From an uncultured Cellvibrio sp. (GTDB lineage: Bacteria > Pseudomonadota > Gammaproteobacteria > Pseudomonadales > Cellvibrionaceae), in the NCBI GenBank assembly GCA_946480695.1, contig CAMLKG010000014.1, forward strand, positions 1-64,000: a DNA stretch of 64,000 nucleotides, in the 5' to 3' direction. Each line of letters begins with the position of its first letter. Position 1 is the stretch's first letter. Shown here in pieces: positions 63,867 to 64,000 of the stretch. The notes under the pieces were generated by a model, which saw nothing but the letters and a program-made list of their open reading frames with translations, was not told the origin of the DNA and did not search any database. The translations under genes and the position numbers were made by a program.

Positions 63867-64000
63867 TTATTTGACCAGCGATACCAACGGTTCCGCAGCA
63901 TACAGATCTTGCGGTGTATTAATATTAAAGAAAGGATCATAGGCATCGGCTACAAATTCTGCCTCGACCATTTGTTGTTGTTGAACCCAATCTTGCAAGC
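63867..64000 (-). CDS. mobA: MobA, molybdenum cofactor guanylyltransferase (3' end only)
   Basis: The last 43 codons and stop of a minus-strand gene running off the right edge. The reading DPFFNINTPQDL near the C-terminus is the conserved closing motif of MobA, which attaches GMP to molybdopterin. Only the C-terminus can be judged; the NTP-binding N-terminus lies outside. A MobA-like paralogue is possible. Confidence 0.75.
   Translation of the reverse strand, partial: LQDWVQQQQMVEAEFVADAYDPFFNINTPQDLYAAEPLVSLVK

Overview
The window looks like chromosomal backbone DNA of a gammaproteobacterium. Gene order is Pseudomonas-like: map-glnD-dapC, rpsB-tsf, pyrH-frr-uppS-cdsA-dxr-rseP-bamA-ompH-lpxD-fabZ-lpxA-lpxB-rnhB-dnaE-accA, and tusA next to an M48 protease. 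A mannonate dehydratase and a plant-polysaccharide-esterase-like remnant, with moderate GC, suggest a saprophyte of the Cellvibrio type. That last step is inference from style and synteny, not a database match.

Layout. 1-5.5 kb (+): 3' part of ftsH, then folP, glmM, tpiA, secG and tRNA-Leu(GAG). 5.6-14.7 kb (-): a YebC-family gene, dapD, an ArsC-like reductase, nth, dapC, glnD, map, and an inserted uxuA. 15.0-36.7 kb (+): rpsB-tsf with its own promoter and leader, an oppositely oriented GGDEF gene, then the long pyrH-to-accA run for ribosome recycling, undecaprenyl phosphate, phospholipid, isoprenoid, outer-membrane assembly and lipid A, followed by dnaE, a CBS-pair gene and accA. 36.8-47.3 kb (-): accessory genes, namely a secreted orphan, a Ser/Thr kinase with PEGA and FGE-like domains, ygiQ, a LACTB-like hydrolase, a membrane AraC regulator, a rhodanese, a coiled-coil membrane protein and a fosmidomycin-resistance-type MFS pump. 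47.3-54.6 kb (mixed): AraC regulator, DUF3820, yciH, EstB-like esterase, slyX, a PAS-GGDEF-EAL protein and a BepA-type protease. 54.7-63.3 kb (+): tusA-like, a pitrilysin-type protease, aceE-aceF and a shrunken lipoprotein esterase. 63.4-64.0 kb (-): VanZ-like protein and the 3' end of mobA.

The core genes form a growth and envelope supply line. GlmM, UppS, CdsA, Dxr, FabZ/LpxA/LpxB/LpxD and AccA feed peptidoglycan, lipid and lipid A synthesis. RseP, BamA, OmpH and the BepA-like protease maintain the outer membrane. DapC/DapD supply diaminopimelate. I saw no phage, insertion sequence, CRISPR array or defence island. The items most worth a second look are the in-frame-shrunken esterase at 62.9 kb, a Ser-to-Asn change beside the catalytic His of TpiA, an EF-hand-like loop in an extracellular loop of BamA, the kinase/FGE fusion without FGE cysteines, and unexplained inverted repeats upstream of aceE and of the GGDEF-EAL gene.
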